DNA from: Candidula unifasciata
Taxonomy: Eukaryota; Mollusca; Gastropoda; Stylommatophora; Geomitridae
Direction of reading: 5' to 3'
Length of the DNA stretch: 64,000 nt
NCBI GenBank assembly: GCA_905116865.2
Contig: CAJHNH020000194.1
Span: 215,994 to 279,993 of the forward strand
Shown here: positions 1 through 9,715 of the stretch, one piece after another
Numbering within the stretch: the stretch's first letter is position 1
How the letters are laid out: the number at the start of each line of letters is the position of its first letter
The notes under the pieces: generated by a model
Told to the model about the DNA's origin: nothing
The model's input: only the letters and a program-made list of their open reading frames with translations
Database searches by the model: none
Translations under genes and position numbers: made by a program

Positions 1-38
1 TTGGTTCAGCAACGTCCTGTAAAGGATACACAACTAAC
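1..38 (+). repeat. SINE-2, 3' end only
   Basis: The first bases repeat the end of the SINE-2 family (compare 5520-5560 and 43890-43928): a GGTTC(T/A)GCAACGTCCTG segment followed by aaaggata and caactaac. The rest of the copy lies left of the window. Confidence 0.75.
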
Positions 39-181
39 ATACCATATAAATTAATTACAAATACCACTGGAGGACCCACATTGTTATTATCAGCGAGGCA
101 AGAGATTTGAAACATTCTATTGTCTATTCGTAGGTGTCTCATGGGCTGACATTGTATCTGGTCATGATTGTGTGGACTAGA

Positions 182-668
182 CTAGGGTGACCATACATTT
201 GTTTTCACAGGGACAGAACTGTTTTTTGTTTTTATTTTGTTAGTTATGTCCCCCTGTCCCATCGGTACTCTGAAAAGGACTTAAATTGTCCTACTTTATA
301 CAAATTCAAGAATTAGCTCAAGAACAGAACAAACAATTATATCTGCAGAAATTATTAAATTTAATAGCTGTGTTTTTGAAATTTTCATTGCAGCAAGCAA
401 ACCCCTCCCCCCCCCCTCCCCCCCCCCCCCCCCCCCTTCCAGTGTAGTTAAAGCGCATTGTTTTGTTTTTCGCGATCGTGCCTCAGGTTCTAATACCATT
501 GTCAATAAATAAGCAAACCTTTAACCCTGGTGACCTAGAAAATAAAGGAGGCAGAAAGGGGGTAGGGGGTGGGAGGGGGTTAAAATGCTTTGCTCTGGAT
601 GTCCTTTGTCAATTCCAATCGTTAAACAGATGTCCCAGTTTTAGTTTAAGATATTATGGTCATCCTAA
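182..668. mobile_element. Possible non-autonomous DNA element with short inverted ends
   Basis: TAGGGTGACCATA near 183 is matched in reverse complement near 656-668 (TAGGATGACCATA), giving terminal inverted repeats about 490 bases apart. The interior has a poly-C run at 388-437 and no credible coding frame. No clean target-site duplication was found, so this is tentative; hAT-type elements often have similar ends. Confidence 0.35.
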
Positions 669-956
669 CTGTGACCATCAAGTTTCTAGACAGCAATGTT
701 TGACGTTTGATTTGGACTCCACTGGTCATGAAAAACACAGCGAGGGTGAACTGGACCTAAGTGACTTTCTACCCCACACAGACAAGCCCCAGTGGTGGGT
801 CTGAACGACTGTGCTGGAGTTGCGGTTGAGCAGGCATTGTGAGGATGTGCGCTTGATGCCAGGATTTGGGAAAAGGGGGGGGGGGGAATCGGGTGGTCTG
901 GCTTTGGTCGAGAAGACAGGCCATGCCAATTTAAACTATATACTGAGTGTGTAAAC

Positions 957-1120
957 AAATGACCTTGATTCCCAGGTTAACCAAGCCTTGAGTGTGTACT
1001 GGGTGCAGTCCCAGGAAGTAAAGGCAGCCGGCGTGATGGTGACCACATCACCCATCTTGTGCAGATTGGTCTATAAAAATATAGTTCTAGCCCTATATGC
1101 CTAAAGGTGTGCAGAGAAGA
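957..1120 (+). repeat. SINE-1 body (5' truncated)
   Basis: The segment matches the SINE-1 body seen in many places here: a gaccttg-ttcccagg start, the cctgg-aagtaaaggc-gcc block, the gaccacatcaccca block, then gattggtctataaaa and ctagccctatatgcc. The tRNA-like head is missing. It lies in the intron downstream of the PKC C2 exon. Confidence 0.75.
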
Positions 1121-1134
1121 TGGCACTACATCAG

Positions 1135-1370
1135 GCAAATCCTGAGAAGAAACCAACAGAGAATCATAAAACAGGCATAAAATGTGAAATAAAGAGACTA
1201 AGGAGGCGAGGAAGCCCAAAAGAAACTCCAAGACGAATGCTAGTGAGAGAGGCCAAAGCTGCTCGATTGGATTCCCTGATACTGAACTAAATGCACAGGA
1301 CAGAACATAATAGAGTAATAGACTGCCAGCTCTATGTGACAGATAATGCACAACAGGACAACTAATGAAT
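1135..1370 (+). mobile_element. Retroelement 3' coding relic (shared with 58850-59035)
   Basis: The plus strand reads RRMLVREAKAARLD, then a stretch ending in a LYVTD-like segment. A second copy at 58850-59035 reads a related RETKCARLDFIND segment followed by a similar ending. Two diverged copies at distant sites indicate a dispersed element, probably a LINE C-terminus, with stops in both. The family is not recognised. It overlaps the left edge of the PKC C2 exon region only on the opposite strand. Confidence 0.4.
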
Positions 1371-1413
1371 GATAATCTGGCACACAGGTGTAAGTGCCTT
1401 GCTGTCTACTTAC

Positions 1414-1570
1414 ATAAGAAAACATTCATTCCACTGAGGGTTTAAAGATGCTTTGATGGTCTTTGTCTTCATCTTCACTTTATGTGAGTCATACGGGATC
1501 AGTTTCACCTTGCAGTAGGGGTCAGCAAGGCCATTTGGATCCATAGGACACAAGTTTCTTGCTTCTATGA
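1414..1570 (-). CDS. PKC exon: N-terminal part of the C2 domain
   Basis: The C2 domain of conventional PKCs binds Ca2+ and acidic phospholipid and brings the kinase to the plasma membrane. The minus strand, after a tttttcag acceptor, reads two bases then [18 protein letters not shown] and KVKLIP, a lysine-rich stretch with [15 protein letters not shown], and ends at a gtaagt donor in phase 2 (157 bases). Two Asp residues in [11 protein letters not shown] match calcium ligands of the first C2 loop, and the lysine cluster matches the basic strand that binds PIP2 in the family. The remaining calcium-binding Asp residues and the kinase domain must lie beyond the left edge. The phase-1 entry matches the phase-1 exit of the exon at 23547-23675, so the two are consecutive, separated by a 22.0 kb intron. 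Confidence 0.95.
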
Positions 1571-1839
1571 CTGAAAAAGGAAGAAATAGAAAAATCATGG
1601 AATTACAAGTAAATGTTCAATGAAAGTGGATTCAATCACCCAGTGTGGGGTTAGGGTACATTTTAAAGGGCTGAAAAGCACAGATCCACTGTTCCTAACA
1701 AACATGTCGTAAAAAGTGAGTTTGCTTCCCCTCAAGTGGGATTTATTATGGCCTGGAGAGAATGATGCACCTATGTGTGATCAGAGGGTCTGGCTGGCTC
1801 ACAAGACTCAGACGAAAAGCAAGACAGACATATAACCAG

Positions 1840-1950
1840 ACTATGACTGGTACCATTACTATTGGAACTCTACACTGGTGCTGAAGATGGGGATGGAGAA
1901 CATATAGGAATGACCTGAGTGCTGTGATATCAATTCTTGACTCAACTTCT
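1840..1950 (+). repeat. Dispersed repeat shared with 61498-61610
   Basis: The segment around tactattggaact, ggaact and tataggaatgac recurs in the same order at 61498-61610, where it interrupts a minisatellite. No coding content is recognised. Confidence 0.45.
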
Positions 1951-2237
1951 AAGACATCTCATCTCTGATGTTATGATCTTTCGCTTATTTGTAAGGGTCC
2001 ATGTCTGGCACTGGTAGCACAATGTCGGCCAAAAGAACGTTCTTATGAGATTTGCTTTAATTGACAGAGAATCTTTCTATGCGTCAGAAGCCGTGTTATT
2101 TGTTCCATAACCTGATTTGGTTTTGCACATCATAGGTTGATTTCTCTATCCATTCTTCCATATGAGGTGAAAAAAAAATTGACCATAGATATTTAAATTC
2201 ACTCCTTAGTTTTATTTCTGAGTTATTTACTTTAATT

Positions 2238-2460
2238 TTTGTTTTTGTTTGTTTTAGTATCCAGAAGCCATGAGTTGTTAACCCTTAGGCTCAGTTTTAT
2301 GAATATCACAACCTTTCAGCCATGATTCCATTGTAAATACCGTAAATCTGGGAGAAATGTAGCTTTTCTGCCTACCCCCGGGAATGAACCCGGACCACAA
2401 GGAGTTCATCACCAGATCACCGCGCAGTCCGGTTTAGCCAATTACGATAGAGAGCCGGGC
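2238..2460 (-). repeat. tRNA-derived SINE with 13-bp target duplication
   Basis: A 223-base insertion in the LINE is flanked by perfect copies of ATTTACTTTAATT (2225-2237 and 2461-2473). Read on the minus strand it starts with a tRNA-like head: an A-box-like TGGCTAAACCGG and a B box GGTTCATTCCC within a GGGTTC-TTCCCGG context. It ends in an A-rich tail of AAAACAAACAAAAAC type. The head differs from SINE-1 and SINE-2, so this is probably a fourth family. Confidence 0.8.
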
Positions 2461-3370
2461 ATTTACTTTAATTGATATGGTTTCTTTTTGTCGACCTGTT
2501 ACCACTGCCTCTGTCTTATCAATGCTTACCCTCATATTATATTTCTCACACTTAGTAGTGACTTGGTCTGTATGGTTCTGTAAACTCTCTCCTGTTTTAG
2601 CTCAGGACAGGGTTGCCGGATAAAAACAAAACTTCACTTTATGCCAAACCATTACCCAAAATATGCCAGAATATGCCAAATAAGGTGTAACATTGTACTC
2701 ACTTCACATCAAAAGCTCTAGATTGAATTCTTTACTGTCATTCTCACTAGAATCAGTGGAAGACACAACGTAAACTTTTTCGGATGTAAAATCTTTAAGC
2801 ATTTTCTCAGATGGAATGAAATCTTTGCAGCTCATCTACAATGATGGCATATTTCATGTTTTGAAAATCAACAATAAGGTCATTCTGAAGTGCAGGCGAT
2901 ATAATATTTTTCATTAATTAGGCATGAACATTTGGTTCTATCTATGCAACTGCATGTGTTCCAATGTACTCCCTCGACCATGCGCTCTCGTGATTTCACT
3001 TAGATTATCAATTGTGGGTATTGCACAATGGCAGGTCATGCCTACAGCAAGTTGCAACTCTGCTGCTTTTAACTTTATCATTACTTTGCCTAGGAGTTAT
3101 TGTTGTAATAAGCAGTGACTGCCTTTTTGACGGAGTTTTCTTTCTGTGTTTTTCGGATTTTTCATGATTTGTTATGCTACTAATTCTTGGTGTAACAGTG
3201 CACTGACACAGTTTACAATAGGCCGCCTCTGATCCGGCTGAAGATCTTTTGAGCCGTGGGTAATTTTTCTTCCAGTTACTATTATACTTGCGATGTCTTA
3301 AGTCAAGCCGCTTTCCATTTTTTTTTTTTTTTTTTTGGATGACGTGGCTATTGGTAAAGGTTAAAAAATC

Positions 3371-3767
3371 GGCTCTCCTAGCAGATTTGGCCGGTAAGTA
3401 GGTCGGCTTCGGTCGAACCCCTAACCCTACCCCTACCCCTAACCCAAACCCCTAACCCTACCGCTAACCCAAACCCTAAGCAACCCTACACGCAACCGTA
3501 TGACGATGATAGACACCCTACGCAGCCCTACACGCAACCGTATGATGATGATAGAAACTCTACGCAGCCCTACGCGCAACCGTATGATGATAGGTAACCC
3601 TAGACGCAACCGTACGCAACCCTACACGCACCCGGATGATGATAGGTAAGTATGTCATTTGATTCGTGACTTTTTCCGATCGTTGTTGTGAGTGCGGCCA
3701 AGGGACAGAACTCCCACTACGCCGACCGAAGCCGACCTACTTGCCGGCCAAATCTGCTAGGAGAGCC
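3371..3767. mobile_element. 397-bp inverted-repeat element with telomere-like core
   Basis: The left end GGCTCTCCTAGCAGATTTGG continues to 3415 and is matched by the reverse complement of 3723-3767 with one mismatch in about 45 bases. Perfect 8-bp duplications AAAAAATC flank it (3363-3370, 3768-3775). The interior holds degenerate CCCTAA repeats and then longer tandem units. No reading frame is present, so it must use another element's transposase. Ends starting with GG and an 8-bp duplication resemble Merlin/IS1595-type elements, but that is inference; other superfamilies with 8-bp duplications remain possible. Confidence 0.85.
3416..3650 (+). repeat. Telomere-like CCCTAA variants followed by a roughly 50-bp tandem
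   Basis: From 3416 to about 3478 the plus strand is built of CCCTAA, CCCTAC and CCCAAA variants (C-strand of the TTAGGG telomere repeat). From about 3480 to 3650 it becomes four irregular units sharing CCCTACACGCAACCGTATGA and GATGATGATAG. The block lies wholly inside the inverted-repeat element at 3371-3767. Confidence 0.8.
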
Positions 3768-4734
3768 AAAAAATCTATCACAGATAGAACTAGGTCTATA
3801 TCCTCTCTATTTTATGTCCTCAAGTAGTTTCTGAACAGTCTGAATACTTGGTATCAGTGGTGGGTTTTGGTTTTATATTCCGTATTTATTCTAGTAGATT
3901 AACATAAATTACAAAGGGCCTGGGTTTATGATAAACTTTATTGAAGTCATGATCCGTTTATGAGACAACAAATACAATAAGAAATGGCGCGAATCTCCGT
4001 TAGTCCGTACCAGGACATCACAACAAGGTCAAACTGAAATAAAGGTTTCAACTGTAGATCTAAATTGCTTTTAGCAAATCTGCGTGTTTCTAATGGAGGA
4101 ACCATGAAGCAAATGTGAGCACATCTTAATAAGAAAAGCCAGGAAAAACCCAAATATGCCAGTTCATTTTTAAATATGCCAGATTTGTGAAATCTTTCAT
4201 CGAAAATGCCAATATGGCAACCCTGTTTCAGCTATTAATACTTGATCATCTGCAAATAACAATTCTGAGATTTCATAATTTCTTCGCTCTTTTCTTCTTT
4301 GCATATATTGTCGATGTCTTTTATAAAAAGTTAATCTCTGGCTCATCTTAGAAAGATCCACAAAGAAATTATATTTATCCTTTCGCTGCATTTGCTATGT
4401 TTTCAAGCACAATTTTAGCTGTACACAAGGGTTACAAATAAATATTCAAACGCAGAGCTAACCTAACAGAGAGACAAGTGTGTATAAACAATATCTCGAA
4501 TTTAATATGTGCAATGATGAAGGGGAAACTGAAAGTCCTTTATTTTAGCAAACAAATGCTTACTCTAATTTCTTCATAAACAGCGTGTTTGTTCTGGGAG
4601 CTTATTATTGTTTGTCTTTCAAAATGTGTTACAGCAGTGGTTCCCAAAAGGGGTCGGTGACATCATTTAGAAACGAAAAACAGCAATCCTTTTTTCTTGT
4701 GATTCTAATATCGAATTTTTAAAAATTCACTGCC

Positions 4735-4980
4735 TTGGTTAGTTGCGTATCCTTTTACAGGACGTTGCAGAAACAACCCCAACAGCCCCTGGCTGTTGTG
4801 TGGTTTTTCTAAGCGAATTTATGTCCAGTAGTTTGCCATTGCTTCCTGGACGGTCAGCTTTCTTGATACCGCTGTCGAAATCAACGCAAGGCGCATGGCC
4901 CGTAGCTGGGATCGAACCTGTTATCCCGGCATTACGAAGCGTTCACATCGACTTAGCCACAGAGCCGACTCACTGCCATT
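4735..4980 (-). repeat. SINE-2 copy, nearly full length
   Basis: On the minus strand it begins with a tRNA-like head (ctctgtggctaagtcgatg, then aacaggttcgatcccagct, a good B box), and runs through the body to the family end CAACGTCCTGTAAAAGGATA at the left. It faces the opposite way to the copy at 5322-5560. A hAT-like end (cagtggttcccaa at 4634) lies just to the left. Confidence 0.85.
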
Positions 4981-5321
4981 ACTGATTCTATTAACCTCGT
5001 TTGTGGTGTAGGTTTAAAGGGGCGAGGTGAGGTGGAATGGGAGAAAAGGGGGGGGGGTCTTTGAGTTTAAGGATTAAGCACAACATAGCTAGTGCTGTCG
5101 CTACGGATTGTTCAGGTTAAGGTTCTACGTTTGTTCCCGCTTTCGCCTTAAAAACATAATCTTGGGGATCTTGTCTAACTCTAACTGGGAAGCACTGTTA
5201 GAAAGTTTGAGAAACTTCTCACCTGAGTCATTCATAACTTGATAAAAAGACGATCTCAAATGCAGATGTACTGAGGTAGAGTTCTAGCGTCTGGGAACGG
5301 TTCTTTAAAGTGTGTGGTCTC

Positions 5322-5560
5322 CACAATGTCGGCTCTGTGGCTAAGTCGATGCAAACGCTTCGTAATGCCGGGATAACAGGTTCGATCCCAGCTGCGGGCC
5401 ACGCGCCTTGCGATGGTATCGACAGTGGTGTCAAGAAAGCCGACCGTCCAGTAAGCAAAGTCAAACTACTGGACGTAAATTTGCCTAGAGAAACCACACA
5501 ACAGCTAGGGGCTGCTGGGGTTGGTTCTGCAACGTCCTGTATAGGATACGCAACTAACCT
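5322..5560 (+). repeat. SINE-2 copy, reference for the family
   Basis: The head contains an A box (TGTGGCTAAGTCGATG) and a B box (GGTTCGATCCC) as in tRNA-derived SINEs. The body includes the ggtatcgacagtggt and ccgtccagtaagcaaa blocks and the end GGTTCTGCAACGTCCTG-ATAGGATACGCAAC. Four other copies are in the window. It carries no protein. Confidence 0.88.
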
Positions 5561-5564
5561 TAAC

Positions 5565-5690
5565 CTTAGGTCTCCACAATAAAGGCTGGCTGTAATGCGT
5601 TCACTGCTAACTATGAGATTATTACGTGGTGGGATCCCTATTTGTTTTTCACGGTGTGATTCTCGTATTATTTTCTGAAAACAATATGAA
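5565..5690 (+). repeat. Dispersed repeat shared with 57065-57190
   Basis: Both segments read TCC(A/T)CACAAT, then a ggctggct-like block, tatgag-tattac, a ggt-ggatccctat block and tctcgtattatt-tctgaaaac, in the same order with many substitutions. Each copy lies near a SINE-2. The family is unclassified. Confidence 0.5.
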
Positions 5691-5694
5691 CAAA

Positions 5695-6045
5695 CCGCCC
5701 ACATCAGGAATCTGGCCCCGGTAAAAGTTGTCACAGTGTTGCTACTTTGGATGTTTTATATTCAGATCTAGATGTTTTCTCTTGCATCTAGATGGTGTTT
5801 TTGACGTCTAGACGGTAGACGTACTTCTAGATGTATTTAATTTGGAGTAAGATATTTAATAGATTTTTTTTGCTTTCAGTGTCAGTTTAATAATTACTGT
5901 GTAAAATGTTAACTACAATTTTTTAGGGGGATCTGGCACGTACATTGTGGTAACTGTGATTACTTAAACTTTAAACTCTCATTGGGGTCAACGCTCAGCA
6001 ATCTGGCAGCCCCGATACTGATTAAAAGAGCACGTGAATCACATT
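5695..6045. other. Intronic gap, no recognised feature
   Basis: A small run of (T/C)CTAGATG-like motifs at 5760-5845 is the only visible structure. No coding or mobile content was recognised. Confidence 0.4.
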
Positions 6046-6049
6046 TTTT

Positions 6050-6655
6050 TTAAACCGTATCCTCACTGAGTTGTGAATTATAGCTGTGACGCTGAACTTG
6101 AACTTGAACTTTGTAGAAAACAAAAATAATAAATCTCCTGGACTCTTTCAGTCTGCTCCTGGATGAGCGGCGACTATATCGAGTCCTTGTTTGATTGCTG
6201 ACTCTAGGTCGTTTTGTTTCTTGGAGGCGTTTGGTTGTGCCTTGAGTTCCGATTTTCATGCTTGGGCCTTTCCTTTCGGTTGGTGTGAAGTAGGCTGTAT
6301 TGGAAGGGGAGAACTAAAAAGTCCTGATAAGGACAGTTTAGAAACATGCGGGCTGGTGGGGTAGGGGTAACTGTCCTAAAAAGGACAGTTAGCATTGCCG
6401 GGGAAGGTTGGCGTATGGGGAATGGGTGGGGCTGGTGGGGTTCGGATGTCTGGCGGGGTTTCTACGATCCGGCTGGATTAGTTTGGTGGGCTGTCATGGT
6501 GGCTAGGCTGGTTTCAATTGGGTGCTGGTTTCTGCTGGGTTTGTCTGTTTGGGTCGCCTCAGGATTGCTAGCGTTTCGTGTGGTAATAGGTGCGACGGTC
6601 TCTCGGTTTGGGATCTGTTCTCGCGGTGATGATATCCTGGGCTCTTCTCATCTCT
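6050..6655 (-). other. Probable 3' flank of the LINE ORF1 region
   Basis: Reading away from the ORF1 stop on the minus strand there are short proline-rich frames with stops and a 3' part reading FIIFVFYKVQVQVQ. No reverse transcriptase or endonuclease motif is present, so ORF2 is absent or deleted between ORF1 and this segment. Confidence 0.35.
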
Positions 6656-6659
6656 GTCA

Positions 6660-8060
6660 TTAGATTTTTTTGTACTTCTTTGAGGTCGGGTATAATATTT
6701 CTGAGGCGGTGAAGTCAGAGGGCGAGCCGTAGTGAACGGTCTCCCACCCGTCGTGCCCAGTCCACTTTCCTCTGGTTGGTTTAATCAGTTCGTTCAGGCG
6801 GCTCACCAGTTCGTCGATGTATGCTGGTGTTAGTTCGTCGTCGGGTACGCGGGCTGGCATTTCAAAGACACGATTTTCGGGTTCTGGGTGAACGGCTTCT
6901 TCTTCCTCCAAATCTTGTTCTAGGTCTTCGTATTCTGGATCGGGTCCTTGCTCTTGCATTTCGGTCGGATTTAGCTGTGTTTCGATGAGATTTTTGATGT
7001 CATTTACAGCTTTTTTGAGAATTTCTTGTATGTTTGTCTCCTGTTCCGCCTTCTCTTTCTGCCGGGTTCTCTCCATGTTGACTGCCATCATTGCAGCGTC
7101 TGCTTCAGCTTTCACCTCTAGCAGTCGAGTGCTTTTTTGGTACGTCGTCTCACGGGCTTCTTTGAGAGCGGCCATTTCTCTTTGGTGTTCCTCTCTTTCT
7201 GCTTGACGCCGAGCTACCTCTTGGACTTGTGCTGTTTTGATTTGTGCTAGTAGGTCTTCCATTTTTGTGGTCGCCGCTGTTATTTCGGCCAGTAGTCTGG
7301 TGTTTTGGGCCGCTTCTGCTTGTTTATCTGCCCTCTGAGCTTTTAGTTCGTCCAATGTTTGGGAGATGAGGCCTAGCATCTCGATTCTGTCCGAGGTGGC
7401 TTCCTCTCTGGTTACTTTCTGCCTGTTGATCGTGCAGATTTCATTCCGGATTTCGGTCAGTTGTTGCGCTATTTCGTCGTCTTTAACGGCTGGTCTGGCT
7501 CTGTGGTTTGGTCTTGCTGCGCTTGGCTGGGTGGGTCGCCTTTTGCAGTCTTTCAAGTAGGGGCAGCCTTGGTATCTGGCGCTACGTGGTCCTGAACAGT
7601 TTTAGCACCTTCTGTTCGTGTTAGGTTTTCTAAAATCTTGATCAACTTTGGCTATGGGGCACTCTTTGAAGTCGTGCGCCCCTGCGCAGTAACGACAAGT
7701 GGGCCCGCTGCGACAGGTCGCGACAGTGTGCCACGCCCTATTGCACGGAGCACACTGCAGGATATCTGATTGGTAGTTACCCTGCTGCTGAGTCCTCCCT
7801 TGGGTGCTTGAGATCGTCAGTGGCCTCGTGAATGACTGGGCCGCTGGAGCGTCGGTGGCACTGAATGTTGATGGCTGGGGTGGTTTCTCGGCTTCAGAAG
7901 TAATGATGGTTGCTGCTGTGACACTGACTTCTGGAGTAGGGCTGACCGGTCTTTGGGTGATCAGCTCCTGGCTCTGTTCGTCTCAGGCTGCGACTTCTGG
8001 TGCTGCCGGGACTGGCTTCCTTGGTGAGGCGGCCTTCGCTGGTTTCTTGGCTTTGCCCAT
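6660..8060 (-). pseudogene. LINE ORF1 (gag-like, zinc knuckle + coiled coil), two in-frame stops
   Basis: A single minus-strand frame of 467 codons runs from the ATG at 8060 to a stop at 6660, broken by TGA at 7985-7983 and TAA at 7604-7602. Residues about 110-170 hold a perfect CCHC knuckle (CAPCNRAWHTVATC), a second ligand set (CRYCAGAHDFKEC) and a degenerate third (NCSGPRSARYQGC). This layout is the pre-C2HC/knuckle array of LINE ORF1 nucleic-acid-binding proteins. The remaining 300 residues are a long charged coiled coil (LLAQIKTAQVQEVARRQAER and so on), then an acidic stretch and a conserved-looking tail. ORF1 proteins bind element RNA in the retrotransposition particle. Knuckles before the coiled coil is the reverse of the common order. 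No ORF2 follows. Confidence 0.75.
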
Positions 8061-8480
8061 TTTGTCAGGCAGGTGAATAGGCGGTATCTATCAGGTGTCT
8101 ACCGAAAGCTCGCTCCCGGTAGAGTCTGGCAAGGCTCGTTAAGTGTTCTGTAAAGGACACCGAGCGTGCTTTTCTCCACAGTTCACGAGACAATCGTTCT
8201 ATAGGTGAATGCTACACTGGCTCCTCTACAATGATGTGCTCACGGGCCGCTAATGACCCAAACGCAGACGACACCGATAGCTTAGTCGAGCCAAACTCAG
8301 CCGAATATTAAGCGAGTCTGACCAGTATCTAGCTATCGATAATCAGGCTACGAATGGGTAGTTAGCGAGCGAACGAGAGACACACGTGGCTGATTGGACG
8401 GTTCAGCGAGCTAGAGCTGTGTCTGTGTGTCTCTCTGTGTTGTCTGTCTGTGACGCTGAGTTTGTGTTTCTTTTTTATGC
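8061..8480 (-). other. Probable 5' leader of the LINE ORF1
   Basis: This is the sequence directly upstream of the ORF1 start on the minus strand. It is GC-rich relative to its surroundings, with a ctgtctgtg-type short repeat near 8415-8455. No coding frame was found. The element's 5' end was not located. Confidence 0.3.
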
Positions 8481-8599
8481 GATTTAAAAAAAAATAATTG
8501 CTCACCTTTAAACGTGGCTTTTACTTTGAAAAAAGCTTTTAACGTGCCAAAAGTCAAGTTTGAGTAAACATTTCGGAACAACTTGCTGCTGATGACATA

Positions 8600-9370
8600 A
8601 TTAATTAAAGACTGTGATGGCAGTTCCTAGGAATACGACTAAGGCTCGTTGTAAGTACTGCAAGTGTGAAATTAAAGTGAAAATACAAGACATGAAGAGT
8701 CATGCAGAGACTAAAAAGCATAAAACTGCAGTTCCATTCAAAGATATTACACCGCTGACATTTTTCTTTTCTTCAGAACATCACCTAGTAATGAATTATC
8801 AAAAGTTGAAGAATCTGTCGCAATGTTTTTAAGTTGTCATTGTGCAATTTCAAACTGTGACCATTTGATTGATTTTTTTTAAACACTTTTTCTGACAGTA
8901 AGGTTATGGATGACATAAAAATGCATTGCATCAAGTGTACACATAAGAAATACTTTTTTTTCTCACTTTGAAAAAGATTTTATCAGTGATATTTCTACAA
9001 ATAAATATAGTTTATTATTTTACACATCGAATGACATTTCTGTACTGAAAGTACTTGGTGTGTTTATTATAAATTACAGCAACAGTAAAGACAAAGTAGT
9101 TTCTACATATCTTGGACTAGTTCAATTGGAAAAGTGTGATGCAGAAACTTAGTTGAATAGACAAACTAAACAGAAAATGAAGCGTTTTGAAGTGAGACAA
9201 TTTAAAGATGCCGCATCAAACAGTCCATTCTCTAAGCTCTTTGAATGTGCCATGTCTGCCATGATACTACCCCATTCAAATGCTGATGTAATTTGTGACT
9301 GTTTCCATTGTGATTTTTTTTATAGATGTTTCCCGCGCAAATCTAGATATTTTAAGATATTTTTTGACCC
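8600..9370 (+). pseudogene. hAT-like transposase remnant with internal deletion
   Basis: Three segments of a hAT-type transposase follow each other on the plus strand. The first, at 8614-8832, has a zinc finger (CKYCKCEIKVKIQDMKSHAE then TKKHKT). The second, at 8961-9149, reads HFEKDFISDISTNKYSLL, then KVLGVFI and VSTYLGLVQLEKCDAET, the start of the catalytic fold. The third, at 9180-9300, reads SPFSKLFECAMSAMILPHSN followed by ADV, the C-terminal dimerisation region. The long middle of the catalytic domain is missing, so it is internally deleted as well as frameshifted. It is related to the minus-strand copy at 2603-4225. Inverted ends were not located. Confidence 0.7.
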
Positions 9371-9544
9371 ATTTCTATATGTTTTTTTTGTTAAAGAAAA
9401 GTGGCAACACTGGTCGAGTACTGTATTGAGAACTGCTTGCACCAACCTCTAGGCCACAAAGCCGTTTTACACAACATAGTGTGGGTAAAGTAACTCTGGT
9501 ACCAGGAAATGTCTTATAAAAGTATGGATCTAGCATAAAATATC

Positions 9545-9715
9545 CAGACTGGGACTGAAACCAGTCTTACAGTTTATTAAGGAGCAACGAATGAGGTGGT
9601 CTGGCCATCTGACGGCAATGCTCTGCTCCCAACTGCCACAGAGAGCCACGTTGAAGAAATATAAAGAATACAGAGCAAGGGGAAGACAACGCCGACGATG
9701 ATGACTCCAACTAAA
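9545..9715 (+). pseudogene. LINE ORF2 C-terminal fragment
   Basis: The plus strand reads LQFIKEQRMRWSGHLTAM followed by a YRARGRQRRR stretch. This is the C-terminal WFGHL-RM and RGRPR pattern found after the reverse transcriptase in LINEs B and C. Nothing upstream of it belongs to the element, so it is a heavily 5'-truncated copy. Confidence 0.6.

Larger units (their letters stand above)
2603..4225 (-). mobile_element. hAT-like DNA transposon (degenerate), inserted in a LINE
   Basis: Terminal inverted repeats CAGGGTTGCC (2608-2617) and GGCAACCCTG (4216-4225) are flanked by 8-bp duplications TTTTAGCT (2595-2602) and TTTCAGCT (4226-4233). An 8-bp duplication fits hAT. The minus strand around 3310-2790 encodes transposase relics: a zinc-finger-like AAYCKLCQCTV with NHEKSEKHRKK, then TCHCAIPTIDNLSEIT and LHRTKCSCLI, then a VDFQNMKYAIIVDE block. 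These match, in order, the hAT remnant at 8600-9370. Several stops and frameshifts make it non-functional. The inverted-repeat element at 3371-3767 is inserted within it. Confidence 0.75.
1985..4391 (-). pseudogene. Broken RTE-like LINE reverse transcriptase, split by three insertions
   Basis: Non-LTR retrotransposon ORF2 on the minus strand. From right to left it shows ELLFADDQVLIAE (the RT catalytic FADD motif) ending at 4226, then TGESLQNHTDQ and IDKTEAVVTGRQ at 2595-2462, then SEFKYL(G/W)SIF, GRMDREINL and LLTHRK at 2236-2000. These follow the order of LINEs B and C in this window. The reading frame is interrupted by a hAT-like transposon (2603-4225) and a SINE (2238-2460), each flanked by target duplications. 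It also carries stops and frameshifts, so it is dead. The RTE-like clade is inferred from motif layout only. Confidence 0.7.

Noticed and set aside
463..958. Open frames of 90-113 codons near the left edge
   Set aside because: They overlap on both strands, run through poly-C and lack any recognisable domain.
3416..3480. A chromosome end or ancient fusion point
   Set aside because: The telomere-like run is confined within 45-bp inverted repeats with a target duplication, so insertion explains it better.
4625..4735. A hAT element end at cagtggttcccaa
   Set aside because: A matching inverted end and duplication were not found, so this was not listed as an element.
6346..8076. Plus-strand frames of 64-105 codons over the ORF1 region
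   Set aside because: They are the opposite-strand shadows of the zinc-knuckle and coiled-coil frame on the minus strand.
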